Shown here one piece after another: positions 8,392-17,604 of a stretch of 62,847 bases of DNA; the first letter of the stretch is position 1, and each line of letters starts with the position of its first letter. The notes beneath the pieces were generated by a model. That model worked only from the letters and a program-made list of their open reading frames with translations, did no database searches and had not been told where the DNA came from. Position numbers and translations under genes: made by a program. Source of the DNA: Planctomycetaceae bacterium (GTDB lineage Bacteria; Planctomycetota; Planctomycetia; Pirellulales; Pirellulaceae). The stretch is from the NCBI GenBank assembly GCA_002723275.1, contig PBNZ01000034.1:1-62847 (forward strand), read 5' to 3'.

Positions 8392-11350
8392 TGCTGTTCA
8401 GTAAGACGCGGCACAACGCAGACAGACTGTGTTCTTGAGCAAATGCCCGAGCACGTGCCTTTTCTTCCGAGGTAGGTGGCCGGACAAAGGTGTCACGGTA
8501 GGCCTGTTCAACCTGTTCACCAAGTTCGGTATGCCGTTCACTGATCCTTGCTGAAAATTCATCAGCCATACGCATCATGAACGGGCTGTTCAGCATGGTC
8601 AGCGCCTGGATCGGTGTCGTTGTCATGGCTCGTTGGGGAGCGGTTGCTGATGGATCGGGGCAATCGAAAGCGTCTAGTAACGGATTTCGCCCGCCTCGTG
8701 CCCACATCCGATAGATGCTACGTCGAGAGAATTCAGGACCCTCGGGGTCGATCGCCTCGTAAAACTGGGCGCCACGATGTAGGTAGGGGCGCACGTCCTG
8801 GAACGGTGGACCGCCGACCTGCCGATTCAGGAAGCCTGCCGCTTGTAGCACCGAATCACGAATTTCTTCAGCCGTCAAACGTCGTGGCGAAAAACGCCAT
8901 AGCCATTGGTTGTTGGCATCGACTGCGTGAGCTTCCTTGTTGAAGACCGACGATTGACGGTAGGTGTCACTGCACAGGATCTGGTAGTGAAGTTCTTTGA
9001 GGCTCCAGTCTTGTGCAATAAGCTCGGCAGCAAGCCAGTCCAAGATTTGAGGATGCGAAGCTTGCCCGCCGTTGAACCCAAAATCGTTCGGTGTTGCTAC
9101 AAGTCCACGACCGAAATGATGATGCCAGATCCGATTGACAATGACGCGGGCAAACAACGGATTGTTTTCACTGGCGATCCAGTCTGCCATTTGCCGTCGC
9201 CGTTCTTCATCGCTCGCATTCGGTTCTACTTTGAAATCGGCTGACAAACCTTGCACAGCGGCGATGCCACCTGCCGGAACCGCGTCCCGTTTCTGAAGCG
9301 GACTACCGCGGCCCAAGAGGTGAGTCACACCGGGATTTCGACCGTTCGCCGCGTAGACTTTCCCCCCTTTGAGGTTGGCTTGCTGCCCGAGGAGTTGATC
9401 AAGTTCCTGCTTCAATTCTGTATGAAGTTTTTGCTGCTGCGGAGAAAGTTGCTCAACGATCTTTTGAATTGAGATGAACGGTTGATTCGATGCGGAAGAC
9501 GCCACTTCCTCGGCCGTTAACACTCGATCGTAAATCCTCGCGGTTTTGAGCGTGCCGGCGAGCAACCGGTCGGGACTGGTGGGGCCATGCCGCAGACCAA
9601 AGATTACCTGGGCGTTTCCGGCTGCGAAGTTCTCGAGATGACTGGCCTTGTAAGGATTGCCGTAAAGTTGGCCATTGCGATAGCAAGTGATCGTGCCATC
9701 GGCTGCGTAGGTGATGACCACATGCACAAGGGTATCGCCGGACTCCGTCTCAGCCTCTCCCGAAAATGAACTGGTTCTGACGAAACCATTACTGCCCGAC
9801 ATCCATCGACGCGCTTCCCGCTCGCCAAACACAATGGCGTCGAACTTCACACCGTCGAGCGTCTGGAGGCTGATTGCCGCTCCACCTCGCTGGTCGAGAT
9901 TGCTCAACGCAACCCAGGCTTCCAGCGTCTTGGTCGTAATCGTTTCAGGTAATGCCGGAGTTGCGAGCCAGGTTGAGTTGCCGTTCAGCTTGACGCCCAA
10001 TTCGATGCGCTTGGTCGGCTCTTGGGGCTCGGCGTGTAGTTGTCCAATGAGATCCTGATTGCTTTCGGTGAAATCCCACGCTGCGATCGGGTTCGGACCC
10101 AGGGAATCGGATTTTCTCGCCGATAGCTGTTCACGAACAGGAGCTTCGAGTTCGCGTAATTTCTCACGTCGAGATTCGATTTCCTGGTTGAGTTTTTTGA
10201 CCTTGTCAGGTTGAGCCGGAATATCTCGCTCGCCGTGATTCACGCCGGCGAAGGCTGCCGTCATTTGATAGTATTCTCGTTGCGTGATCGGGTCGAACTT
10301 GTGATCGTGGCAGCGAGCACAATTGATCGTTAAGCCAAGAAACGTCTGACCTACGGTGCCGACAAAGTCTTCCAGCACATCCTGACGCATGATCTGACGC
10401 ATGAGGTCAACCTGTGGCTTTAATCCGTCGTACGCGCCACACACCAGAAAACCTGTTGCCGTGATGGCCGACGGGTTGTCTGGCTCCAATACATCCCCTG
10501 CGATTTGTAAACGAGCGAAGCGGAGATACGGCATGTCATCATTGAAGGCGTTGATGACCCAATCACGATAACGCCATGCATTAGGACGCATACGGTCGTA
10601 CTCGAAACCGTCACTCTCACCATAGCGAGCCACATCCAACCAATGCCTAGCCCAGTGCTCGCCGTATTGTGGAGAATTCAACCAACGTCGGATCAACTCT
10701 TCATAGGTTTCCTCTCCCGAACGGACAGACGCGAGTTCGTCGGCCGAAGGAGGCAGGCCGCGAATGCCATAACTGGCCCGCCGCAAAAGACTGTCCGATG
10801 AAGCAGCGGGTGAGGGTGCGAGATTTTTTTCGGCCAGCTTCGCCTGAACAAAGGCGTCGATCGGTTGGGTATCTGGTGAGGCGGACGCCGGCAACACTGG
10901 ACGGCCTAGGGACTGCAGCGACCACCAATCGCGGCCCGCCCGGCGGTCATTTGAAAATGCGAAAGCGTCAATCGGATCTGTGCCCCAAACGGCACCCGCG
11001 TTGATCCATGACTTGAGGATTGTTTTTTCCGTCTCATCGAGCGGATGTTCCGGCGGCATCTCTTCACTTTGGATCCGCTCCCAAAGCAGGCTTTGCTCAG
11101 GATCACTCGCACTGATCGCTGGACCCGAATCGCCGCCACGCATGGCTGCTTCGCGACTGGAGAGGTCCAGACCACCCTTTTGTTCATCCGCGTTGTGACA
11201 GCTTAGGCAGCTTTGTGAAAGCAGCGGGGCGACCTTGCCGTCAAAAGAGTCGTTTTCGGCTGCAATCGCTCCAAGGCAGCTCGTCAAAAACGCAACTTGG
11301 AAAGCAAGTACGATAAACGAATGTCGTCGAGTGGCGACCTTGTAATGCAT
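8369..11350 (-). CDS. Cytochrome-like DUF1549/LamG/DUF1553 protein
   Basis: 993 aa from the ATG at 11350, chosen because a signal peptide follows directly (FIVLAFQVAFLTSCLGAIAA). PSCyt1 with heme-type CLSCH comes first, then DUF1549 with CARCHDHKFDP, a charged coiled-coil (around LNQEIESRREKLRELEAP), and a LamG-like concanavalin fold (AAWDFTESNQDL ... LEAWVALSNLDQRGGAA ... TARIYDRVLTAEEVA). A second coiled-coil and DUF1553 ending LLNSNEFLHLD complete it. The LamG domain suggests binding of a polysaccharide or protein ligand. The gene pairs with, and overlaps, the DUF1501 gene at 6874. Confidence 0.9.
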   Translation of the reverse strand: MHYKVATRRHSFIVLAFQVAFLTSCLGAIAAENDSFDGKVAPLLSQSCLSCHNADEQKGGLDLSSREAAMRGGDSGPAISASDPEQSLLWERIQSEEMPPEHPLDETEKTILKSWINAGAVWGTDPIDAFAFSNDRRAGRDWWSLQSLGRPVLPASASPDTQPIDAFVQAKLAEKNLAPSPAASSDSLLRRASYGIRGLPPSADELASVRSGEETYEELIRRWLNSPQYGEHWARHWLDVARYGESDGFEYDRMRPNAWRYRDWVINAFNDDMPYLRFARLQIAGDVLEPDNPSAITATGFLVCGAYDGLKPQVDLMRQIMRQDVLEDFVGTVGQTFLGLTINCARCHDHKFDPITQREYYQMTAAFAGVNHGERDIPAQPDKVKKLNQEIESRREKLRELEAPVREQLSARKSDSLGPNPIAAWDFTESNQDLIGQLHAEPQEPTKRIELGVKLNGNSTWLATPALPETITTKTLEAWVALSNLDQRGGAAISLQTLDGVKFDAIVFGEREARRWMSGSNGFVRTSSFSGEAETESGDTLVHVVITYAADGTITCYRNGQLYGNPYKASHLENFAAGNAQVIFGLRHGPTSPDRLLAGTLKTARIYDRVLTAEEVASSASNQPFISIQKIVEQLSPQQQKLHTELKQELDQLLGQQANLKGGKVYAANGRNPGVTHLLGRGSPLQKRDAVPAGGIAAVQGLSADFKVEPNASDEERRRQMADWIASENNPLFARVIVNRIWHHHFGRGLVATPNDFGFNGGQASHPQILDWLAAELIAQDWSLKELHYQILCSDTYRQSSVFNKEAHAVDANNQWLWRFSPRRLTAEEIRDSVLQAAGFLNRQVGGPPFQDVRPYLHRGAQFYEAIDPEGPEFSRRSIYRMWARGGRNPLLDAFDCPDPSATAPQRAMTTTPIQALTMLNSPFMMRMADEFSARISERHTELGEQVEQAYRDTFVRPPTSEEKARARAFAQEHSLSALCRVLLNSNEFLHLD

Positions 11351-11369
11351 CTGCCGGGTTTTCCCATTG

Positions 11370-11831
11370 CTAAAAAAGTTTACCGTATCTTTTGCGATCG
11401 TAACCGCACGCTGACCCGATGGCAATCAAGAAGCCCACGAAAGCCATCGTTAGCCCCGCTGGTGCCGGCACTGAGGGGATCTGAATATCAGCCCAAACCA
11501 GCCGATGGTCCGACGCTCGCAGGAGTCGCGCCAAGGGATCGCGAGTTTCTGGCCAGAATATTCCAACTGATTCCGTTTCCAGATTCGAGGAAGGCAACAC
11601 ATAGTCGACGCGTTCAATGATCTCGGCGACTTGTCGACCCTGAACGAATTCCGGGTCTGTAAGCAGTTGTTCAACGCCTCCACTCAAGCAGGGCGAGGTT
11701 CTGTCATCGCACTGATTGAGCGAACTGTTAAAAGTGGCAAATCGGAGAGAGTTGGCTGACGTGCAGACGCAACACACGGTCCAAATTGCCATTATCGATG
11801 TGTAACGATATACGGATCTTAAAATGGTCAT
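11370..11831 (-). pseudogene. Endonuclease/exonuclease/phosphatase-family remnant with sorting signal, catalytic core missing
   Basis: 153 aa. The N-terminus has a signal peptide and the start of an EEP-fold protein (SLRFATFNSSLN, then EFVQGRQVAEIIERV). The sequence then jumps directly to the C-terminal part (VDYVLPSSNLE, GIFWPETRDPLARLL and the SDHRLVWADI catalytic-His motif). The middle of the domain, roughly 200 or more residues including the metal-binding Glu and the GDxN motif, is absent, so I read it as an in-frame internal deletion. A VPAPAG-type C-terminal sorting segment with a hydrophobic helix and YDRKR follows. Catalytic activity is unlikely. It lies 19 nt upstream of the 993-aa cytochrome gene and on the same strand. 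Confidence 0.6.
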
Positions 11832-12273
11832 CGGCAGAAGAAGCAGTGGCTACGAATACAAACATAGATGCTGATTAGAAAAAGCTGAGATTGAGACACA
11901 GCCACATTAGCATCAATGGGAATGGAGTGTTTGTTGCCCCGACGACTCGCCACGAAAATCGACTCTAACATTTTAATGGTTTTTCGCTCCCGAACTAGAC
12001 CTTTCGTAAGTTCGGCTTGAAAGACACGTGGCAAAGAATCTGAAACGGAAATGATGTGGGAATGAGTGCGTGTTAATTTGCGTCGTCAGAAAGTCTGGTG
12101 CTCTGTTTCGATAAAAATCTTGTTTGAATCTGCTGACAGAAACTCATTTTTTATGAAGATTCAGCTTTGACAAATCGAAGCGAAATGTGAATAAACATTT
12201 CACAAGGATGTGACTCCCTTTTTACAGCCAAGAGGGGATTCGTCTTGAATTCAACGAGCAACGAACACGATTT
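11832..12273. other. Divergent intergenic region
   Basis: 442 nt between the minus-strand EEP remnant and the plus-strand transporter gene. I see no convincing coding region. It is AT-richer than its surroundings towards the right end and contains the short hairpin at 12182-12201. Confidence 0.5.
12182..12201. repeat. Inverted repeat upstream of the DMT transporter
   Basis: A perfect 7-bp inverted repeat, GAAATGT-GAATAA-ACATTTC, lies 72 nt before the transporter start. It could be an operator or a 5'-UTR hairpin; there is no T-run. Confidence 0.35.
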
Positions 12274-13173
12274 ATGACGATTCGCAGCGCCAGTCAGTTT
12301 TCCTCGAAATATCTCATCTATGTCAGTTTGGCGGCCATCTTTTTAGCATGTCACGCTGGAACAGCTCACCATTTATCAAAGTCAATCACTTGGCCGTCCA
12401 TGGTGATGGTCCGCGCCCTATTGACTCTTGTTTTTTTGAAGGTGTTTTTCGTTCGTGAGCCAATACCATGGACGCATCGTGGTTTGATCAGTCGAAGTTT
12501 ATTCGGCGGTCTCTTTGTCTGCTCCTTTTATATCGCTCTGAGTAGGATTCCCGTTCCGGATGTTTTGGCAATCGTCAGTACCCTGCCGGTTTGGATCGCG
12601 CTCCTATTTTTGCTGATCTATCGCATTCGGCCTGTGCCCGTTTTTTGGGCAGCCGTAATTTCGATGATTTTTGGTGTGGCGGCATTGGAGCATGTGGCAC
12701 CGACCTCGAGTGAGGGTGGCGTGTTGGTTGCTGTGCTTGCGGCAATTTTTTCCGCGTCAGGGTTCTTTTCGATTGATCATTGTCGAGGTGTGAAAAGTTC
12801 GTTGATTACTTTTCATTTGATGGTCGCTGTTTTTGTGCTGGGGTTGGCTGGAACGGTGATCGATCGCGGCAGTAATCTGGATGTGTTGTTGAACAGTGAG
12901 ATTCAAACCTGGGGTGTCCTCGCTGGCATGTCGATCTTTGCGATGGCGTTTCAGCTATCAGTCGTGAATGCGGCCAAACTGGGTGGATCGCTGGCCGCCA
13001 GCTTTGCCACGATCTTGAGCGTCATTCTGACGACGGGTCTTCATTTTTTGATGGGTGAGTTCATGTGGCAGAGTGCGGTGGCAACTCTGTTCATTCTCAT
13101 TCCTTGTGTTCTATTTGTTGTTGGAGTCATTCCGATGCCGCGGAGGAATGCGGGCGATGCCGTTGAACGATAA
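12274..13173 (+). CDS. EamA/DMT-family transporter
   Basis: 299 aa, about ten hydrophobic helices in two repeats of five, the layout of the drug/metabolite transporter superfamily (EamA domains). A typical signature is YIALSRIPVPDVLAIVSTLP at the end of helix 3 and start of helix 4. No clear Shine-Dalgarno sequence precedes the ATG. The substrate is unknown. The 3' end overlaps the next transporter gene by 17 nt, so the two are probably cotranslated. Confidence 0.8.
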   Translation: MTIRSASQFSSKYLIYVSLAAIFLACHAGTAHHLSKSITWPSMVMVRALLTLVFLKVFFVREPIPWTHRGLISRSLFGGLFVCSFYIALSRIPVPDVLAIVSTLPVWIALLFLLIYRIRPVPVFWAAVISMIFGVAALEHVAPTSSEGGVLVAVLAAIFSASGFFSIDHCRGVKSSLITFHLMVAVFVLGLAGTVIDRGSNLDVLLNSEIQTWGVLAGMSIFAMAFQLSVVNAAKLGGSLAASFATILSVILTTGLHFLMGEFMWQSAVATLFILIPCVLFVVGVIPMPRRNAGDAVER

Positions 13174-14176
13174 GAACGTCCCCTTTGTCACGGCAGCCGG
13201 CTGCTGTCTAGCCGCGGCCAGCGGCTTTACCTTCGGACAGAGGCATTATTTTGCAGGGACAATTGGCTCCCAGGATGTTGTAGCGCATGGGTTGTGGGTC
13301 TTCTTGATTGGTGTGCTGGTCGGAGGACTTGCAAAGGATCTTTTGGGTGCCCGAATCGCAATTTGCATCAGTGCAGTTTCATTTGGCATCGGGGCAATCG
13401 GTAGTCTGCAAGCCTCTTCCATTTTGTGGTTGGCACTGGGAGGCGGTGTGGCTCTCGCTGTTTGTAATGGGATGTTTGAGTCACCATCCCGAGATGCGGC
13501 CGGTCGGTGGTTGAATTTTACGCACGCGTTTTATCGCTGTACTTCACTGATTGTGGTGGCTTTTTGGGTGCCGGTGGAAGTCGTTAAATGGTTTGGCTTG
13601 CTGGGCGCCGGCCTGGCTCTTGCTCTTTACCGAACTCCACAAGAGTCGTTGCCGGAACAAAGCACGGTCGTGATGCGCCCAGGAGGATTGCTGCTGGTTG
13701 CTTTGCTCATTCTCAATTTTTTGGCGGGGTCCTTCGAGCTGTGGTCAGAACGAGTCTACATCGATACGCTGCTCGATACAGTTGGAGATGTAGGAGTGTT
13801 GCTTGCTGCAGCGATGTTTTTGGGGCGATTGGCAGCGAGCACGGCCTGGTTTTCTGGAGACCGTCAGTTGTTCATCTGCAGCTTGATGGCGAGCATCGCC
13901 ACTTTGCTTTTTCCGCTAACGCACGGTACTTGGCAGCTTGGTCTTGCCGTGATCGGCGCATTTTTTTCCGCCAGTATTTTTCCTGCGGTACTGGGGATGG
14001 TATCGGCCTTCTCGCAACGGTGGCGTGGGTTGGCCTGTAGTTTTGGTCAGATCTCTTGCATGTTGGCTGCACTGCTTACGACCCGAGCGAGCGGGTTGGC
14101 ATTCGTTCCTGGTGTGAGCCTGGTGCTCATTTCAGCCTGGTTGCTGTGGTTGTCCGGAAATCAGAGTCGGCGATAG
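13157..14176 (+). CDS. MFS-like transporter
   Basis: 339 aa from the ATG at 13157, which has GGAGG 10 nt upstream and overlaps the DMT gene by 17 nt. Ten or more hydrophobic helices are visible; VFLIGVLVGGLAKDLLGARI between helices 2 and 3 resembles the major facilitator loop. It is shorter than the usual 400 aa. Substrate unknown. Its last 16 nt overlap tail-to-tail with the methyltransferase gene on the other strand. Confidence 0.65.
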   Translation: MPLNDKNVPFVTAAGCCLAAASGFTFGQRHYFAGTIGSQDVVAHGLWVFLIGVLVGGLAKDLLGARIAICISAVSFGIGAIGSLQASSILWLALGGGVALAVCNGMFESPSRDAAGRWLNFTHAFYRCTSLIVVAFWVPVEVVKWFGLLGAGLALALYRTPQESLPEQSTVVMRPGGLLLVALLILNFLAGSFELWSERVYIDTLLDTVGDVGVLLAAAMFLGRLAASTAWFSGDRQLFICSLMASIATLLFPLTHGTWQLGLAVIGAFFSASIFPAVLGMVSAFSQRWRGLACSFGQISCMLAALLTTRASGLAFVPGVSLVLISAWLLWLSGNQSRR

Positions 14177-14919
14177 CACCAAAGATCAGTGAGATACGGG
14201 AATTGCAGTTGCCCGCCCGGGAAATGACTCTGCAGGCGTGCTTCAATCTTCGCCAGCGCCTCCGTTCGAACAGCGGCATCAAGGTTCGCAACGTAACTGA
14301 TCGATGCCACGTGTGTCATGACGTCCGCAATTGTATTTGGCACCGTGTGCTTCCACTGCTCATGGTTTTTAAGTTGGAAGAAGCCTTGATTCTCGAATGC
14401 CTTTTTCCAGAGTCCGGAAGTGTATCGCGGTGTCGACGCTTCGAAGGGACGAAGGGTGTCCATGATTTCTGATACCCATTGAACCGACTCGTCTCGCAAA
14501 TTCCAAATCAGTCCGAGTTGACCGTGCGGCTTGAGTACGCGATGCATTTCTTTCAGGGCGACTGCCGAAGAAAACCAATGAAAGGCTTGGCCGACCGTGA
14601 TGGCATCCGCGAAGCCATCTTCCAGCGGGATCGCTTCGGCTGATCCATCGAGCACCCTTGTCGAGGGTGCCGATTTCGCGAGGACGTCGCGCATGGCAGC
14701 CACCGGTTCTACGGCTACCACATCGGTATGGGGGATCAGTAGCCTGGTCAGCTTTCCCGTGCCAGCACCAAGATCGACAACTTTGACGGCTGGCTCTGCA
14801 TTCAAACACGAACAGAGGGTTGTGATGGCTTCGCGAGGGTAGCTCGGGCGACCGCGGTCATAGGCCTCTGCATCGGCTGCGAATCCCTGTTCGGCGCGTT
14901 GATCTATCTTTTTATTCAT
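14161..14919 (-). CDS. Class I SAM-dependent methyltransferase
   Basis: 252 aa. I chose the ATG at 14919 because it overlaps the upstream stop codon by 8 nt (CATGAATAA), a coupling arrangement; the longer form from 14961 is less likely. Motif I is VVDLGAGTGKLT with the acidic VVAVEP after beta-2; AITVGQAFHWF and EMHRVLKPHGQLGLIWNLRD are the later motifs, close to the UbiE/Methyltransf_11 group. The acceptor is unknown. Coupling to the synthase at 14912 suggests it modifies a product of the same pathway. Confidence 0.85.
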   Translation of the reverse strand: MNKKIDQRAEQGFAADAEAYDRGRPSYPREAITTLCSCLNAEPAVKVVDLGAGTGKLTRLLIPHTDVVAVEPVAAMRDVLAKSAPSTRVLDGSAEAIPLEDGFADAITVGQAFHWFSSAVALKEMHRVLKPHGQLGLIWNLRDESVQWVSEIMDTLRPFEASTPRYTSGLWKKAFENQGFFQLKNHEQWKHTVPNTIADVMTHVASISYVANLDAAVRTEALAKIEARLQSHFPGGQLQFPYLTDLWCYRRL

Positions 14920-16048
14920 GTTGACATTGATCGATGGCGTCATGCAGGTCTTGATCTTCAAGCATTCCTTGAGATGCAGCCTTGTCCATCAGCAATCGAT
15001 AGACGTAATGCCAGTTGATGTCCTTGGTCTGGATTCCTAGTTCTTCCGCTTTCAGCCGTATTCCTTGAATGCCACTGTGTCGGCCGAGCACGATTTCAGC
15101 AGTCCGGCCGATCCATTCTGGGGCAAGTCCAGGGTTGACCTGGAGAATCTGTGTTTGATGGATGCCCGCTTCAATTTTAAAGGTGTTGGGACCGACCAAT
15201 GGATGGTTGGATGCAAAGGTGAAGCCCGTCAGGCGAGTCAATTCCTGAGCTAACGAATAAATCGCCTTGATTTGAAACGAATGATCCCAGGGAGCAACGT
15301 TCTTGCCGAATACCTCTGCATACATCGCGATCTGTTCTAGAGCAGTATTACCGCCGGCATCTCCAATGCCGCCGACCGTTGCCTCGACTTGTACCGCTCC
15401 GGCCTCAACAGCCGCGACGCTATTGGCAACTGCCATGCCGTACATGTTATGGCAGTGCACCCCGATCTTGGCTTGATGTCCAACGGCAGTCACTAATTGC
15501 TGGGTGAAGTTGGAGATTTGCGAAGGTGTAAAGGTGCTTTGGCTGTCAGCCACAATCACATGAGTGGCGCCTGCATCCGCAACTTCTTGCGATAGTTCCG
15601 TCATGAATTGCGGGTTACGCATGCCCGCATAATTCAGATAATACTGCACTTCCGGAAAGTAATCTTTCGCGTAGCTGACGGCCGTCCTGGAACCAGAGAT
15701 AAGTTTCGATCGGATGTTGGGATTGTCGGCATGTTTGCGATACAACTCGTAGGGGCCGATACGAGTTGCCAAGCGCGCACGAGATTCGTGACCTGCCAAG
15801 GCCAGCCGAACCTGATCGATGTCTTTTTTGAGATGGGTAGCGACGGCTGAGAGCGTTACCGACTCCGTTGCTTCGGCAACCGCTTGGACTCCCTTCCAGT
15901 CAACTTCGGACGCATAGGGAAAGCCGGCGTCAATGACGTCAACGCCCGCTGCTTCAAGTTGACCAGCAAAGATCGCTTTCTGGGGTGGAGTTAAATGCAC
16001 TCCTGTACTTTGTTCCCCATCTCGGAGTGTTGTGTCGAATAGTCTCAC
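14912..16048 (-). CDS. 2-isopropylmalate/homocitrate synthase-like enzyme (HMGL family)
   Basis: 378 aa TIM-barrel acyl-CoA:ketoacid condensing enzyme. Key motifs: RLFDTTLRDGEQSTGVHLT (catalytic Arg and metal-binding Asp), VHCHNMYGMAVAN (metal-binding His pair) and LGRHSGIQGIR near the C-terminus. It lacks the LeuA allosteric domain and so has homocitrate-synthase or citramalate-type length. The usual active-site segment after beta-5 (DTVG-like) reads VADSQSTFTP, so the substrate may not be the classic 2-ketoisovalerate. The methyltransferase follows with an 8-nt overlap. I cannot choose between homocitrate, citramalate and isopropylmalate formation. Confidence 0.8.
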   Translation of the reverse strand: MRLFDTTLRDGEQSTGVHLTPPQKAIFAGQLEAAGVDVIDAGFPYASEVDWKGVQAVAEATESVTLSAVATHLKKDIDQVRLALAGHESRARLATRIGPYELYRKHADNPNIRSKLISGSRTAVSYAKDYFPEVQYYLNYAGMRNPQFMTELSQEVADAGATHVIVADSQSTFTPSQISNFTQQLVTAVGHQAKIGVHCHNMYGMAVANSVAAVEAGAVQVEATVGGIGDAGGNTALEQIAMYAEVFGKNVAPWDHSFQIKAIYSLAQELTRLTGFTFASNHPLVGPNTFKIEAGIHQTQILQVNPGLAPEWIGRTAEIVLGRHSGIQGIRLKAEELGIQTKDINWHYVYRLLMDKAASQGMLEDQDLHDAIDQCQHE

Positions 16049-16284
16049 GGCAGGTTTTCTGACGGATTGATGGCCATGATGTTTGGTTACTTGAAGACTC
16101 GACCTTCAACGAATGAATTTCGGGAAAGCGAGCCTCTTTTGCGCGCGAGGCAGTTGCTCTGGCAAAGATGAGCACGGTGCGTGAACGCCTGGCTACCTCG
16201 ATTCTCAACACTCGATGTTGGCTGTCAAGTTGGCCAATGACGACGGCTGAATCGGCTAGAAGTTAGCACGAGTGTAGGGGCTGA

Positions 16285-17604
16285 CTATCGACCGAGGGAG
16301 GCAGCATTAACCTCTTTGGACCAATTCTCGAGTGCTCGTTGTAGGGTAGCGACGCGTTCTGGATGTTGCGGCGATAGATCCTGGCTTTCAGTGAGATCAG
16401 TGTCGAGCCGGAATAGCTGGGTACCGGCTGGTTGGCTTTTGACCAGCTTCCAATTTCCACGGCGGACTGCTTTAGCCTTATCGGTGCCCCAGAAAAGAAT
16501 GCGCGGTTCGAGCGGTTGCCGAGTGAGCCAATTGGCTGAAAGATCGATACCGTCGAACGCGTTGTCTTCGGGGTGCCCTTCGATTCCTGCCAAGGCCAGC
16601 AGGGTAGGCATGAGATCCATTGTCATGGCGAGTGTCGAGGAAACTCCTGCTTCAATTTGATCCGGCCACCAGGCAATGGCGGGAACCCGATGTCCGCCTT
16701 CCCAAACGGAACCCTTGTGCCCACGCAAAGAACCGTTGGATCCTAGGCGTGTCGCACCGTTGTCAGAGCAGAAAAATACAAAGGTGTTGCGGTCGAGTCC
16801 GTGTCGGCGAAGGGTTGCCAGAATCTCACCGATTCCCTTATCCATTTCAACCACCATTTCCCGATACGCTTCTTTTTTGTCGGAACGACTTCCGTGGTTG
16901 GGGAACTTGCCACCCACCGTTCGATCCGCGGAATCGTTTGGGCCCTGGTAAGGGTAATGCGGTGCTTCGTGGGGAACGTAGAGACAGAATGGATGTGCAT
17001 GATTCTGTTCAATGAACGTCACGGCATGTTGAGTGATCAGGTGAGTGACGTAGCCGTCTTCATCAACTTTCTGATCGTTGTGCCACCAGTCGGCATTGCC
17101 GACTTGATCGATGTGCGAGAAAAAGTCGACGTTGCCCGAAACGTATCCGCGGAATATCTGGAAGCCATGCTGTATTGGATTGAATTGTGGGTAATAGCCA
17201 AGATGCCACTTTCCGAAGATGCCTGTGGCATACCCATGCTTGGCTAATGCTTCGGCAAAGGTGCGTTCGGACTTGCCCAAGCCGTTTCGATGTTCTGCGG
17301 CATCCGTTTTCGCAACGATGACGCGCGGGATCCCCACACGCTGCTGATATCGACCGGTGACAAGTGCCGCTCGTGTTGGACTGCAAACACTACCATTCGA
17401 GTGGAAGTCGGTAAGACGCAGGCCCTCTCGGGACAAGCGGTCGAGATGCGGAGTCTGTATCCATCCGTCGTAACATGACAAATCACCATAGCCGAGATCG
17501 TCTGCCATGATGATCACAAAGTTGGGCGGTCGTTGCGAGTTGTTTCCCAGGCCGGAGCTGACAAGGCTGATCAATAGCAACATCACTAAAGCAAAACGTT
17601 TCAT
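16285..17604 (-). CDS. Secreted sulfatase (arylsulfatase A type)
   Basis: 439 aa from the ATG at 17604, which overlaps the upstream sulfatase stop codon (ATGA) and is followed by a signal peptide (FALVMLLLISLVSSGLG). Sulfatase motifs: NFVIIMADDLGYGDLSCY (metal Asp pair), the CSPTR formylglycine site with TGRYQQR after it, GKWHLG, and the SDNGA metal site. Cys-type formylglycine needs the FGE maturation enzyme, not seen here. It hydrolyses a sulfate ester; the sugar is unknown. Confidence 0.9.
   Translation of the reverse strand: MKRFALVMLLLISLVSSGLGNNSQRPPNFVIIMADDLGYGDLSCYDGWIQTPHLDRLSREGLRLTDFHSNGSVCSPTRAALVTGRYQQRVGIPRVIVAKTDAAEHRNGLGKSERTFAEALAKHGYATGIFGKWHLGYYPQFNPIQHGFQIFRGYVSGNVDFFSHIDQVGNADWWHNDQKVDEDGYVTHLITQHAVTFIEQNHAHPFCLYVPHEAPHYPYQGPNDSADRTVGGKFPNHGSRSDKKEAYREMVVEMDKGIGEILATLRRHGLDRNTFVFFCSDNGATRLGSNGSLRGHKGSVWEGGHRVPAIAWWPDQIEAGVSSTLAMTMDLMPTLLALAGIEGHPEDNAFDGIDLSANWLTRQPLEPRILFWGTDKAKAVRRGNWKLVKSQPAGTQLFRLDTDLTESQDLSPQHPERVATLQRALENWSKEVNAASLGR

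Noticed and set aside
11828-12034. 68-aa minus-strand ORF upstream of the EEP remnant
   Set aside because: No family resemblance, no ribosome binding site and composition like non-coding DNA.
14330-14360. TGGCAC string as another sigma-54 promoter
   Set aside because: It lies inside the methyltransferase gene and lacks a GC at the correct distance of 10 nt.
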